From: SKLM01 sp964421785
GTDB lineage: Bacteria > Chloroflexota > Anaerolineae > B4-G1
Length of the DNA stretch: 61,794 bases
Assembly: GCA_964421785.1 (NCBI GenBank)
Contig: CAYQZG010000005.1
Location: 1 to 61,794 of the forward strand
Direction: 5' to 3'
Shown here: in pieces, positions 9,009-17,678 of the stretch
How the letters are laid out: each line of letters starts with the position of its first letter
How positions within the stretch are numbered: the stretch's first letter is position 1
Position numbers and translations under genes: made by a program
Notes under the pieces: model-generated
The model's input: only the letters and a program-made list of their open reading frames with translations
What the model was told of the DNA's origin: nothing
The model's database searches: none

Positions 9009-9350
9009 ATGCACGAACTACCTATTACTGAGAGCCTGTTGGAGATCGCCCTTCGTCATGCGGAAGAAGCCGACGCCAGGCGCATTACTCGGCTCAACAT
9101 CGTCATCGGGGAGCTATCCTCTATCGTGGACGAGTCGGTGCAGTTCTACTGGGACATCATCAGCGAGGGGACCATTGCAGAAGGGGCTGAGCTCCATTTC
9201 GCGCGCGTTGAGGGGATCCTGCGCTGTCTGGCCTGCGGTCATACGTTCCCACTGAACCCCGAGTCGTTCACCTGTCCGGCATGTGGAGGAAAGCAAGTCG
9301 TCGCTGTCGGTGGCGATGACTTCCGGCTGGAGAGCATCGAGATCGAGTGA
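9009..9350 (+). CDS. hypA: Hydrogenase nickel incorporation protein HypA
   Basis: HypA binds nickel and, with HypB, loads it into the [NiFe] hydrogenase large subunit. I start at ATG 9009 because the family begins MHE, and His2 is the nickel ligand; the product is then 113 residues, the usual size. The zinc site is formed by the pairs CLAC and CPAC. The upstream in-frame extension is not supported. GGAGGAG lies upstream. hypB and hypC are 19 kb away, so maturation genes are dispersed here. Confidence 0.96.
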   Translation: MHELPITESLLEIALRHAEEADARRITRLNIVIGELSSIVDESVQFYWDIISEGTIAEGAELHFARVEGILRCLACGHTFPLNPESFTCPACGGKQVVAVGGDDFRLESIEIE

Positions 9351-9379
9351 TGCCTCCTGGTTCCTCTCGGCAGGAACTC

Positions 9380-11428
9380 TCACCCTCTCCTGTGCACGGG
9401 GGCGTCGACTACCACCCTTGTCCCTTCGCCGAATTCCGACTCAATGCGCAGTGCACCGCCTAGAATCCGTGCCCGCTCGTGCATACCAATAAGCCCGAGC
9501 TTTCCCGATGCTACGAGGTCGACGAACTTGTTGGGGGCATCGAAGCCTCGTCCGTCGTCCTCCACGACCATCTGCACGCTGTCGTGATTGAATGCGACCA
9601 GCACCTTCGCCCGAGAGGCGTCAGCGTGTCGCCTCACGTTGTTGAGGGACTCCTGAGCAATGCGGAACAGCAACAGCTCCTCCTCGGGAGAGAGGCGGTA
9701 GGGTGAGCCAGATACTTGAAGCTCGGTCTCAACGCCGGCTTCCTCCAGGTTTCTCGTCAAGCCGCGAATGGCAGCCACAAATCCCAGGTCGTCGAGCACG
9801 GGTGGACGGAGATCCTGGCTGAAGCGACGCACGCTCTGCAATGCATCGGTGGTGAGCTCACGCACGCCCTCCAGGCGCTTCTTGAAAGCTGCGTGTGGCA
9901 GCTCCGGCGAGGCCATCAGCGCGTCCAGGCGGCGGGATAGCGCGACCAGGATCTGAGCTGTCTCATCGTGTGCCTCGCGAGCAATGCGCTTTCTCTCATA
10001 CTCCTGGGCCTGAGTGATCTGGCGAGCGTAATAGCGCATGTTCTCGTAGAGACGGGCGTTATCGATCGCGATGCCGGCCTGACGGCCCACGCCGGCGAGC
10101 GTCGACACCTCGGTTGTTGAAAAGCGCTTTGCCTCGTGCAAGCTGCCGACGGCCAACGTGCCAAATGACCGGTTACCGCTGACAATGGGGACGGCCACAA
10201 CACTGACGAGGCCCGCATCCAGGAAGGCCGACACGGCGTTGGGATAGGTCTGGTAGTCGGGGATGGTGACCGGTTCTGCTGCGACCATCGCTTCTCCGGC
10301 TACACCTTCCCCTTTGGACACGGTCACGTTGGTCAGTCTCTGGGGGAGGTTGTGCAGATAGGGGTAACTGAGACGTTTGGTCCCGGGATCGAACAGGGCG
10401 ATGAATCCGCAGTCGGCCTCGATAAGCTCCTCTGCAATCTGGAGCACCTTTGGTAGGATCCTGTCCAACTCCAACTCCGAGGTGATCTTCTCGGCGACAT
10501 CGTTCAGCCGTTGCTGGATATGCAGCTGTCTCTCCACGTCCCGGTGGAGCTGTGCATTTTCGACCCCCACGCCGATCTGTTTCCCAAACGTGGTGATCAG
10601 TTGCAGGTCCGCGGAGTGAAACTCACGTCGTTCTCGGGCGCCCAGGGCCATGACGCCCTGCACATCTCCCTTTGACGTCAGAGGCACGATGATCTGGGAC
10701 TTCAACCTTTCGTATTGCGCGGACAGCTTCTCTAGCCTGGGATCCTGCAGGGCGTTCTCCAGGACCATCGGCTCGCCGGACTGAGCGACGCGGCCGCACA
10801 AGCCCTCTCCCAGGCGCAAATGCTTCAACTCTTGGATGGTTCTCTCCTCCAAGCCGTGGTGGGCGCAGAGGTGCAACCCGCCCGATGGTCGGTCCAAGAA
10901 GAACATCAGGCCCACTTCCAGATCCGTTACCTCCAAGGCCTTGTCAAGCGCCTCGTTCAGGACGTGCTCCAGCTCCAACGATTTGGCCACGATGGAACAC
11001 ATAGCGTTGAAGGACCTCATGCGGGCGACCGCTTCCTGGCGAAGGGACTTCTCCCTTTCCTCGGTCTCGACCATCCAGAGCACGAGATACCCAACCACCC
11101 CGGTTGCGATGGTCTCTATGACGGCGTCCACCGGACGGTCGGACATCCAGATCACCCGCGGGAGCATAATCAACACTGCGATGACGAGGGTGATGATGCC
11201 TCCGGTTTGCCCGAAGGCGAACGTAGCGGCGGCTACCGGCAGCACGAAGAGGATGCGTTCGACGGCGTGGCGGCTCAAGGATACACCCCGAATCGGCAAC
11301 AAAGGCCGTATCTGAGGGGTCAAGTAATGGATAACCGTTATTCCCACCATCATCGCCACCAGGATCCAGAAGTAGCGGGTGGTCATCGTGCGTCTGATTC
11401 GTCGCATTCTAGTGACAACAGTTTTCAC
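9380..11428 (-). CDS. Membrane GAF-domain sensor histidine kinase (NarX/LiaS-like class)
   Basis: The 682 residues run: three or four membrane helices (about 19-120), two GAF domains (about 150-290 and 310-450), a HisKA_3 dimerisation helix with phospho-acceptor His near 485 (ERKRIAREAHDETAQ), and a HATPase_c domain with the N-box LNNVRRHADA and DDGRGF. This class pairs with NarL-type regulators, and such a gene lies just upstream (11596-12261), 167 bases away. The GAF cysteines are not arranged as a metal cluster, so the signal is unknown. Confidence 0.92.
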   Translation of the reverse strand: MKTVVTRMRRIRRTMTTRYFWILVAMMVGITVIHYLTPQIRPLLPIRGVSLSRHAVERILFVLPVAAATFAFGQTGGIITLVIAVLIMLPRVIWMSDRPVDAVIETIATGVVGYLVLWMVETEEREKSLRQEAVARMRSFNAMCSIVAKSLELEHVLNEALDKALEVTDLEVGLMFFLDRPSGGLHLCAHHGLEERTIQELKHLRLGEGLCGRVAQSGEPMVLENALQDPRLEKLSAQYERLKSQIIVPLTSKGDVQGVMALGARERREFHSADLQLITTFGKQIGVGVENAQLHRDVERQLHIQQRLNDVAEKITSELELDRILPKVLQIAEELIEADCGFIALFDPGTKRLSYPYLHNLPQRLTNVTVSKGEGVAGEAMVAAEPVTIPDYQTYPNAVSAFLDAGLVSVVAVPIVSGNRSFGTLAVGSLHEAKRFSTTEVSTLAGVGRQAGIAIDNARLYENMRYYARQITQAQEYERKRIAREAHDETAQILVALSRRLDALMASPELPHAAFKKRLEGVRELTTDALQSVRRFSQDLRPPVLDDLGFVAAIRGLTRNLEEAGVETELQVSGSPYRLSPEEELLLFRIAQESLNNVRRHADASRAKVLVAFNHDSVQMVVEDDGRGFDAPNKFVDLVASGKLGLIGMHERARILGGALRIESEFGEGTRVVVDAPVHRRG

Positions 11429-11517
11429 GTCGAAGTTTCTTCCCCTGGGGTGCTCTTCGTCCCTTACCTTGTGTCCTACTATTTCTTACGACTCCCTACG
11501 TCCTCACCACCGCTCCA

Positions 11518-11537
11518 GCCGGATCGTCAGATCCGGC
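11518..11537. other. Hairpin between regulator and kinase genes
   Basis: GCCGGATC-gtca-GATCCGGC is a perfect 8-bp inverted repeat in the 167-base spacer of this operon. There is no U-run, so it may be an RNA processing or attenuation element rather than a terminator. Confidence 0.35.
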
Positions 11538-11595
11538 GAATACTCCATCCGCCCTTCTCTTAATCACCGCCCCGGAGCCAACGTTCCAACCCAAC

Positions 11596-12261
11596 TCACG
11601 AGACGTCATCGAATGTGAGCAATCCCTTCCTCAGAGCATAGACGACGGCCTCGGTTCGAGAGCCAACCCCCAGTTTATTGAAGATGTGACTCAGGTGAGC
11701 CTGGACCGTGCGATGGCTGATAGACAGGCTATCGGCGATTTCGCGGTTGGTGATGCCCTTGCCGGCCAGCTGGAGGACCTCTATCTCCCGTTCTGTGAGT
11801 TCTTCAAAAGGTGCCTCTTCTCCATCTCCCTCGACGTGCCGGCTGAAACGGTTGACGACCTTGCGGGCGATGGCGGGGTGGAGCATCGACTCGCCAGCCT
11901 GCACAGCCCGGATTGCCTCCACCAATTCGTCCGTGGAGACATCCTTCAGCAGGTAGCCCGCGGCACCGGCCTCAAGAAGAGCGAATACGTACTCGTCGTC
12001 GTCGTAGGCCGTCAGCACGAGAACGGTGGTGCCGGGGCTGATCTCCTTGATCTGTTTGGTTGCCTCAATGCCGTTGAGTTTGGGCAGCGCGATATCCATG
12101 ATCACGATATCGAGATCCTGCTCGGCGGCCAGCCGCACGGCCTCCTCGCCGTCGCCCGCCTCGGCTACGACGGCCATGTCCTCTTCTCGGTCCAACATCT
12201 CCTTGGTGCCCTCTCGCACCAAGACATGGTCCTCAGCCAACATGATCTTGATCTTGCTCAT
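11596..12261 (-). CDS. NarL/LuxR-family response regulator
   Basis: The 221 residues comprise a receiver (acidic pocket LAEDH, phospho-Asp in IVIMDIALP, Lys in YLLKDVS) and a C-terminal GerE/LuxR helix-turn-helix (LTEREIEVLQLAGKGITNRE, VQAHLSHIFNKLGV). A GGAGGT ribosome site precedes the ATG. It is the first gene of an operon with the sensor kinase at 9380-11428. Targets are unknown. Confidence 0.95.
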   Translation of the reverse strand: MSKIKIMLAEDHVLVREGTKEMLDREEDMAVVAEAGDGEEAVRLAAEQDLDIVIMDIALPKLNGIEATKQIKEISPGTTVLVLTAYDDDEYVFALLEAGAAGYLLKDVSTDELVEAIRAVQAGESMLHPAIARKVVNRFSRHVEGDGEEAPFEELTEREIEVLQLAGKGITNREIADSLSISHRTVQAHLSHIFNKLGVGSRTEAVVYALRKGLLTFDDVS

Positions 12262-12300
12262 GACACCTCCGGCCAGTAACGAGCTATCCTATACCGCTAC

Positions 12301-12329
12301 ATTATAGAGCATCCAGGTATGAAGAGCAA
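12301..12329 (-). promoter_or_regulatory. Promoter of the NarL-type operon
   Basis: Minus strand TTGCTC (12329-12324), 17 bases, TATAAT (12306-12301). The leader to ATG 12261 would be about 33 bases. Confidence 0.55.
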
Positions 12330-12634
12330 GCAATTACGTATCAGCGGATGCGCCATGCCTGCATCGCAACATGTCGGACGTATGGGATACGCGAGATAGC
12401 CTATTCAACAAGCCTGACGGGTGTGGCTTGCTGAGGTCGTAGCTTCGCGGTTTGCTCACCGGTCGTGTAGGCAACCACACCTAGCTCAGCCCCCCGCTGT
12501 GTTAGGGTGAGTGGCGCACACACGGACCTGCCTTACTTGAGCAGACGGCATAGGAGGCCCGTATGCAATCCGAACAACGTAGAGACGGGAGAGTATTGGG
12601 CTTTTTGGCAAGAGGAATGATGGCGTATCAGCCG
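12330..12634. other. Intergenic region with divergent promoters only
   Basis: I see no gene, RNA or repeat here. It separates the minus-strand regulator operon from the plus-strand small membrane protein operon, each with its own promoter at the edge. Confidence 0.5.
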
Positions 12635-12663
12635 ATGACAAGAGAAAGTGTGTTCGTTATACT
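12635..12663 (+). promoter_or_regulatory. Promoter of the small membrane protein-HybAB cluster
   Basis: ATGACA (12635-12640, one mismatch to TTGACA), 17-base spacer, TATACT (12658-12663). It lies 47 bases before the first small ORF. Confidence 0.5.
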
Positions 12664-12709
12664 ATAGGCGAATTAGAAACTCTTGTGGCGCGAAAAGGAA
12701 GGAGCAGCA

Positions 12710-12877
12710 ATGGAGAATCTGGGATTGATCGGTGCAGTAGGAGTGGGTGTGGTCGTAGCGTTGGCTGCGCCTGTCCTGGTGTGGGCACTCGTGGTGACAG
12801 GATTGCGACAGGTGGCGAGGGAGAACGCTCACAGTGAGCGCCGGAGAGATATGCAGCCCGGCAAGGTTGACGCCTAA
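12710..12877 (+). CDS. Small single-span membrane protein, family copy 1
   Basis: This is a 55-residue protein with start ATG 12710 preceded by GGAAGGA. It has a short N-terminus, one hydrophobic helix (VGVVVALAAPVLVWALVVTGL), then a charged tail (RQVARENAHSERRR). The pattern VVV-x5-P-x-LVW-x4-GL-x3-(V/I)RE is repeated in the ORFs at 12924, 13213 and 26542, so this is a real family. The central Pro and Trp are kept in all four. It is not a family I can name. Copies sit before HybAB-type and FocA genes, suggesting a role with membrane redox or transport complexes (inference). Confidence 0.7.
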   Translation: MENLGLIGAVGVGVVVALAAPVLVWALVVTGLRQVARENAHSERRRDMQPGKVDA

Positions 12878-12923
12878 TTGTCTAGGGTGCCAGTGATGCA
12901 GAATGTAGAGCAGGAGGTATGAC

Positions 12924-13112
12924 ATGGGAAATCCGCAAGCAATTGGAGCTTTGATTCTGGGCGTCGTCGTGATCTTCGTCGCCCCCGCTTTGGTCTGGGC
13001 TGTGGTGGTTGGAGGACTGGTCCGGATCGTGCGCGAAAGAGCCCAAGAGGGGCGTCCGACGGACGTGGAAGCTCAGGTCGTAGAGATAGATCAGAGCGCA
13101 GCCTCACGGTAG
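12924..13112 (+). CDS. Small single-span membrane protein, family copy 2
   Basis: A protein of 62 residues with a strong AGGAGGT ribosome site. The hydrophobic helix ILGVVVIFVAPALVWAVVVG is followed by GLVRIVRERAQ and an acidic tail. It shares the P-A-LVW core and (V/I)RE turn with its neighbours. It lies 46 bases after copy 1, in the same orientation. Confidence 0.72.
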   Translation: MGNPQAIGALILGVVVIFVAPALVWAVVVGGLVRIVRERAQEGRPTDVEAQVVEIDQSAASR

Positions 13113-13212
13113 CGAGGTCTTGCTTTGATCATAACATCGGGAGTTGGGTGTCAGCCGTGCCCGCTTCCCAGTTCGATCATCAAGCTTATATCTAGTGATC
13201 AGGAGGATTGAG

Positions 13213-13380
13213 ATGGAAATGCAAGCAGTCGTGGCGCTGGTAATCGGTGTGGTCGTTGTGCTCTTCGTCCCCGCGCTGGTGTGGTCAACGGTCATCTCTG
13301 GTTTGCTCCAGATGGTGCGGGAGAAGCTCAGCGGCAGCGTGAAACCAGCATCCGAGAAAGTGTCGGTAAAGGCTGAGTAA
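13213..13380 (+). CDS. Small single-span membrane protein, family copy 3
   Basis: A protein of 55 residues from ATG 13213, eight bases after AGGAGG; an upstream in-frame ATG at 13144 lacks a ribosome site. The helix is VIGVVVVLFVPALVWSTVIS, then GLLQMVREKL and a Lys-rich tail. It is the closest copy to the HybA-like gene, 84 bases upstream of it. Confidence 0.72.
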   Translation: MEMQAVVALVIGVVVVLFVPALVWSTVISGLLQMVREKLSGSVKPASEKVSVKAE

Positions 13381-13464
13381 CACAGGTGTTCACGGAGGTT
13401 AGCCCTTCCGATAGGGCTAGCCTCACGTGACGCTGTACACAAGGCCTGAGGAGGATTGAGGTAA

Positions 13465-14346
13465 ATGGATCGAAGAGATTTCTTGAAACTATCAGGGGCT
13501 GGCGTAGGAGCCCTGTTTTTGGGAGGCGCACAGACCGCCCGGGCGAGGGAAGCGTGGGAGGGCAAGGCCATGCTCTACGACGCGACGATGTGCACCGGGT
13601 GTCGTGCTTGCCAGATGGCCTGCAAACGCGAGCATGACATGCCCGCTGAGACCGATGCGGGGGACTTGTACGAAAAGCCGCGCGACCTCTCGGCGTCAAC
13701 CCGCACCTTGGTCGAGGTGGCCGAGGTGGAGGAGACGGGTGAGTGGAGCTTCGTGAAGAAGCAGTGTATGCATTGTCTCCATCCCGCCTGTGTCTCCGCC
13801 TGTCCGGTAGGGGCGCTGCAGCAGACTGAACACGGAGCGATTGTCTACAGAGGGGAGCGTTGCATTGGCTGCCGGTATTGCCAGGTAGCCTGTCCTTTCA
13901 GCATTCCGAAATTCGAGTGGGACGAATCGTTCCCCTATATACAGAAGTGTGACATGTGCATAGATCGCCTGGAGGAAGGACTGCCCCCGGCCTGCGCCGA
14001 TGTCTGTCCGACAGGGGCGATTATGTTCGGCGATCGCGACACCCTCATTGCTGAGGCTGAGAGCCGAATCAAGAACAACCCGGACAAGTACGTTGACCAC
14101 ATCTACGGGAAGGATGAGCTCGGGGGGACCTCGGTGCTTTATCTCTCCAGCGTCCCGTTTGAGGAACTCGGGCTTCCCAACGTTGATTCGGAGCCGGTCA
14201 CGGAGCTGAGCGAGGCCATCGCTACGTATGGCACGCCCAGCGTTGCGTTGAGCGTGGCGGGCCTTCTGGGCGGCCTCTACTACTGGTTCTCGAATCAGGA
14301 GCATGCCGAATCAGAAGCAGCTACGAATCATAAAGAGGAGGTCTAG
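13465..14346 (+). CDS. HybA-like 4Fe-4S ferredoxin subunit with Tat signal
   Basis: The protein carries electrons between a periplasmic catalytic dimer and a quinone-linked membrane subunit. It starts with a twin-arginine signal (MDRRDFLKLSGAGVGALFLGG). Four 4Fe-4S motifs follow: CTGCRACQMAC, CMHCLHPACVSACP, CIGCRYCQVACP and CDMCIDRLEEGLPPACADVCP. Near the C-terminus is one membrane helix (about 251-267), as in HybA. Length is 293. The NrfD/HybB gene starts 5 bases later, so they form one unit. No hydrogenase or reductase catalytic subunit is adjacent. Confidence 0.92.
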   Translation: MDRRDFLKLSGAGVGALFLGGAQTARAREAWEGKAMLYDATMCTGCRACQMACKREHDMPAETDAGDLYEKPRDLSASTRTLVEVAEVEETGEWSFVKKQCMHCLHPACVSACPVGALQQTEHGAIVYRGERCIGCRYCQVACPFSIPKFEWDESFPYIQKCDMCIDRLEEGLPPACADVCPTGAIMFGDRDTLIAEAESRIKNNPDKYVDHIYGKDELGGTSVLYLSSVPFEELGLPNVDSEPVTELSEAIATYGTPSVALSVAGLLGGLYYWFSNQEHAESEAATNHKEEV

Positions 14347-14351
14347 TAATC

Positions 14352-15584
14352 ATGGCAGAAGCGAAGAGACGTGGGATTCTGAAAGAGATACGTGAGCTCC
14401 CGGTCAGCTACTTCCTGATGGCGGCGTTTGCCGCCTTCGGGCTCGCGCTCGGGCTCTATCGCATGGTCGTTGGCCTTGGCCCGACGACGAACCTGAGCGA
14501 CAGCTATCCGTGGGGGCTCTGGATCCTGTATGATGTCTTCTTCATCCCCTTCTCGGCAGGGGCGTTTATGATCTCTGCCGTCACCCACATCTACGATAAG
14601 GAAGAGTACCACGTCATAGCGCGGCCCGTGGTTCTGGCCGGCTTCTTGGGGTACCTGTTCGTTGTGCTGGTGCTGCTGATGGATCTAGGGCGGTGGCACA
14701 GGTTCTACAACGTCCTTATCCCCTGGTACTGGAATCCGCACTCCTTCATGTTCGAGGTCAGCATGTGCGTCACGGTCTACACGGGCATCTTGATCATGGA
14801 GGTGGCCCCCAGTATCCTGGAGCGGCTCAATCTGGAGAAACCCCTGCGATTCCTCAGGGTCGCGACGGTGGTCATCGCCGGGGCTGGCATCGTCCTTTCG
14901 TCGCTTCACCAGTCATCCGTGGGCTCGCTCTTCCTGTTGATGCGCCATAAGCTTCACCCCCTGTGGTGGACGCCGCAGCTGCCTCTGTTCTTCTTCACCT
15001 CGGCAGCATTTAGCGGTCTCTCGATGGCCATCTTCGTCGCGGTGGTGAGCTTCACGGCCTTCAAGAAGCGCTTGAAGCTCGATCTGTTGAGCGACCTGGC
15101 GAAGATCGTCTTCCTGATGCTGGGGCTCTATCTGGCGCTCAAGGTCGTCGATCTGGCGATCAACGGTGAGTTTGGCCTGATGTTCTCCCAGGGATGGCTG
15201 AGCTTCATGTTTATCATTGAGATGATCGTCGGGGTGATTGCGCCGATGTTCGTCTTTGGCAACCGGGAGTTGCGACAGAGCAGGTCTGGTCTGTTCCAAG
15301 GATCGGGACTCGTGCTCCTCGGCTTGGGGCTTAATCGCGTCAACGTCGCCTTGCTGGGGCTGCAGGCACCGGCTGGGACCGCGTACTTCCCGCACTGGAT
15401 CGAGCTGGTGATCTCGCTGGCGGCCATCGTTGCCGGCGTGCTCCTCTTTGGCCTGGCGGCCCGCTTCCTGCCCATATTCCAGGACGTCGAGGAAGTGGAG
15501 GCGGAGCGATCACCTTCGGAAAGCAGCAGCGAGGAGAGAAGCTGGGGCCACCTTCCGCAGCCAGGGACAGTTGACGGCAGCTAG
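14352..15584 (+). CDS. HybB/NrfD-type polysulfide reductase membrane subunit
   Basis: A 410-residue, roughly ten-helix integral membrane protein of the NrfD/HybB family, which passes electrons between a 4Fe-4S subunit and quinone. Family marks are LPVSYFLMAAFAAFG, WGLWILYDVFFIPFSAGAF, LDLGRWHRFYNVL-like (here LMDLGRWHRFYNVL), and WYWNPHSFMFEVS. The last 40 residues are hydrophilic and acidic. It follows the HybA-like gene with a 5-base gap. The partner enzyme must be encoded elsewhere. Confidence 0.93.
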   Translation: MAEAKRRGILKEIRELPVSYFLMAAFAAFGLALGLYRMVVGLGPTTNLSDSYPWGLWILYDVFFIPFSAGAFMISAVTHIYDKEEYHVIARPVVLAGFLGYLFVVLVLLMDLGRWHRFYNVLIPWYWNPHSFMFEVSMCVTVYTGILIMEVAPSILERLNLEKPLRFLRVATVVIAGAGIVLSSLHQSSVGSLFLLMRHKLHPLWWTPQLPLFFFTSAAFSGLSMAIFVAVVSFTAFKKRLKLDLLSDLAKIVFLMLGLYLALKVVDLAINGEFGLMFSQGWLSFMFIIEMIVGVIAPMFVFGNRELRQSRSGLFQGSGLVLLGLGLNRVNVALLGLQAPAGTAYFPHWIELVISLAAIVAGVLLFGLAARFLPIFQDVEEVEAERSPSESSSEERSWGHLPQPGTVDGS

Positions 15585-16125
15585 CAGAGCCTTTTGATCT
15601 TCTCCTTGTTACGGGGAGATCCAGCAGCGAGGTCTGGCGTGCGACCGGTGGACCCGAGGATAGTGCCACCGGCCGGGGTTTGGACCAAGCTCTGGGTCTC
15701 CCTATATTGATGCTTAGGCAGGTTGACAGATCATCCGGCTAGTGCTATCTTCCCTGCCAGTGGCCGACTGATCAGCAAGGGCGTGCGTCTCGACGGCCAG
15801 TGGTGCCTGTTGACGAGCTATGTGTCGTTGATCGCCGCTCCTGGCAGGCCGAGGAGCGATTCATGACACGGGCTGACCTGCCTGGCACCCCCCCCTCCAC
15901 TCTGCCCAAAGCTTATCACACCAGAGCTAGTTAGTCGTCGGCCGCGGTGGTGCTGAGAGGCTATCCACGTGAGCCTTAGACTGCATTGGCTTCGCGCCAG
16001 CTCACAACGTTGGTGGGAGGCAACCCCTCATCCTGCGTGCAACGCTTTTGACGTGTACACCCCAGCTGGTAGAATGCAGTACCGTCTGAGGATCGTGTCA
16101 ACGTACCGTTCAGGGGGGGCGATGG
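15585..16125. other. Intergenic region, 541 bases
   Basis: No convincing gene, RNA or terminator. Short GC-rich inverted repeats occur (for example around 15640-15680), but none has a U-run. The region probably contains decayed sequence, given the truncated permease that follows. Confidence 0.4.
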
Positions 16126-16476
16126 ATGCACCAGACAGGGATCCCGATTGACGGAGGCACGGCGGCATCCCTGGAGGCGGCGGCCATCGCCGACGAGAGC
16201 GGGGCGGCCGGGGTGTTGGTCTCCGTCCACTACCTGGACGATTTCGATCAGCAGCAGGTGGTGACGGAGACGCTGATGGTGGAGGTGGCGGAGCCGATGG
16301 CTCCCACGCCGCAGGCTGAAGCGAGGCCTAGCGAGGAGATCTCGCTAGTCCACACGCCGCTGTGGCTGCCTATCTTCGCGCTCCTCTTCTCGGCCGTGGT
16401 GGGCGTAGTCTCGGGCGTCTACCCAGTGGTGCAGGCAGCTTCGCTCGATCCCATCGCGGCGCTGAAGTATGAGTAG
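16126..16476 (+). pseudogene. Remnant of a MacB/FtsX-type ABC transporter permease
   Basis: The last 45 residues of this 116-codon frame read as the final membrane segment of a MacB-like permease: TPLWLPIFALLFSAVVG, VVSGVYPVVQAASLDP, IAALKYE. The consensus end of that family is P-x2-A-A-x-L-D-P-I-x-A-L-R-Y-E. The preceding part (GGTAASLEAAAIADESGAAG) could belong to the extracellular domain. Several hundred residues, including the first three helices, are missing, and there is no good ribosome site. I read it as a 3' fragment left by deletion. Confidence 0.6.
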
Positions 16477-16615
16477 TCGGAGCGGGAACCCGAGCTGATC
16501 ACACTGGAAAAGGATCCGGGTCTATAGTCATCCTGGATTCACGCGCTTTCTCCTCACTACTCTCCCTCCTCTCCCAAATCCATCGGACAGCTTCCCTGAC
16601 GTTTCATGCCTAGAC

Positions 16616-16671
16616 TGTCACACCTTTGTGATGCCTCCATCACGGCATTTGTGATCTCGATGTGTTATCGT
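16616..16671 (+). promoter_or_regulatory. Shared regulated promoter, copy A
   Basis: TGTCACAC (16616), ATCAC (16639) and an extended -10 TGTTATCGT (16663-16671) occur at the same spacing as in copy B at 25988-26043: 50 and 27 bases before the -10 hexamer. Two TTTGTGAT direct repeats (16625, 16648) are 23 bases apart. The likely transcript start is only a few bases before ATG 16681. Confidence 0.5.
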
Positions 16672-16680
16672 AGGGACGAA

Positions 16681-17270
16681 ATGGCGGTGAAACGTTTTGT
16701 ACGACTCAAGGATTCAGCGGAGGGCCGCCGGCTCATCCTAGATCACCTCGATCTGGATCCAGTTGTGGCTCGCCGTCTATCGCCTGCTGTGGCTGCGAAG
16801 GATCGTCGGGTGACAGTGGCTATGGCTGACCCGACCGATGCTGTAGCGCTTGAAGCGGTTGCGAGCGAGTTGGGGGGTGACCCGTATGTCGTGCAAATTG
16901 GGTCCTGCGTCTTGCTGTTCGAAGTGGTGCTTCTGTCACTGCCCTCGCAGTCGTACCGCCGGTCCCTGCTATGTACCACGGTCTGGCCCGAATGGAAGGA
17001 GGGCTGGCCGAGTTGCTGACGACGGACACGGCATTGGGCCGGCAGATGCGCCGAGTCGCTCGGCAACTGGTGGAGGGGCAAGTAGAAGGCGCCCTGCGCT
17101 TGCGCCAGGGCGCACCTGATTGGGAGATTCGGCGTGAGGTAGTGGAGGGCCAGTTCGATCTGCTGGTGATCGCCATGGCGGCTAAAGATAGGGTGCGGCA
17201 GTGGGCACTCGGAGATCTAGTTGTCTCATTGACGTGCCTCGTGGACCGACCGATACTAGTTGCGAAGTGA
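16681..17270 (+). pseudogene. MshEN-like plus UspA-like gene, frame broken
   Basis: Frame 1 from ATG 16681 gives MAVKRFVRLK and a MshEN/GspE N-terminal-like stretch (LDLDPVVARRLSP, RRVTVAMADPTDAVALEAVA). This is a domain that can bind c-di-GMP in other proteins. After about 16900 that frame loses sense. From about 16905 a second frame gives a UspA-like domain: LRLAVRSGASVTALAVVPPV to FDLLVIAMAAKD and LVDRPILVAK at 17270. The UspA start (beta-1 and the ATP loop) is missing between them. A frameshift with a deletion explains this best; an assembly error is possible. Confidence 0.55.
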
Positions 17271-17365
17271 CTTAAGCAACAGGCGATCATCAGCAGCGGC
17301 CTGGTAGCGACGCCGAGCGAGGAAGATCCACTGAACGAGACTCGCCGAAAATCGGAATAGACTCT

Positions 17366-17492
17366 CTGTCGCCTAATCGATCATAGATCGGGCGGGGGAC
17401 CCAATACTTGGGGTGTATCTCGCGTCGGCGAGAAGGGCACCTTCCTGCCCTAACCCGTCAGCTAACCCCGTCGGCGTCGGAAGGGGCAGGGC
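17366..17492 (+). ncRNA. ydaO/yuaA c-di-AMP riboswitch
   Basis: The sequence carries the conserved core of this riboswitch class. GGGGGACCCA (17394-17403) is followed by GGGGUGUAUC, GGGCACCUUCCUGCCC, then AACCCGUCAGCUAACC (17452-17467), GUCGGCG and GGAAGGGGCAGGG. A TAGACT box at 17358-17363 fits a transcript starting near 17370. A strong terminator follows at once (17500-17530), the normal genetic-OFF arrangement in which c-di-AMP binding ends transcription. The regulated gene is the TauE/SafE permease starting at 17679. Confidence 0.93.
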
Positions 17493-17499
17493 TGCTAAC

Positions 17500-17530
17500 A
17501 GGACCGCAGAACTGTCTGCGGTCCTGTTTT
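17500..17530 (+). terminator. Rho-independent terminator of the riboswitch
   Basis: An 11-bp perfect stem (AGGACCGCAGA / TCTGCGGTCCT) with a 4-base loop is followed by GTTTT. It is placed between the c-di-AMP aptamer and the permease gene. Confidence 0.88.
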
Positions 17531-17678
17531 GCTCAGGATGTCGAACAACTTGACACTAGCACCCGGTTCAGACTGGGCGAAGGGGTGTGATGCTTGTTGG
17601 CAAGAAAGGCTTTCGACGTAGCGCGGGATGAACTAGCCCGGGCCGAGTTACCGTGTTCAGAGCGTAAGGAGGGGGGAC

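Noticed and set aside
17408..17590. 60-codon ORF on the plus strand
   Set aside because: It lies inside the c-di-AMP riboswitch and its terminator and has no ribosome site.
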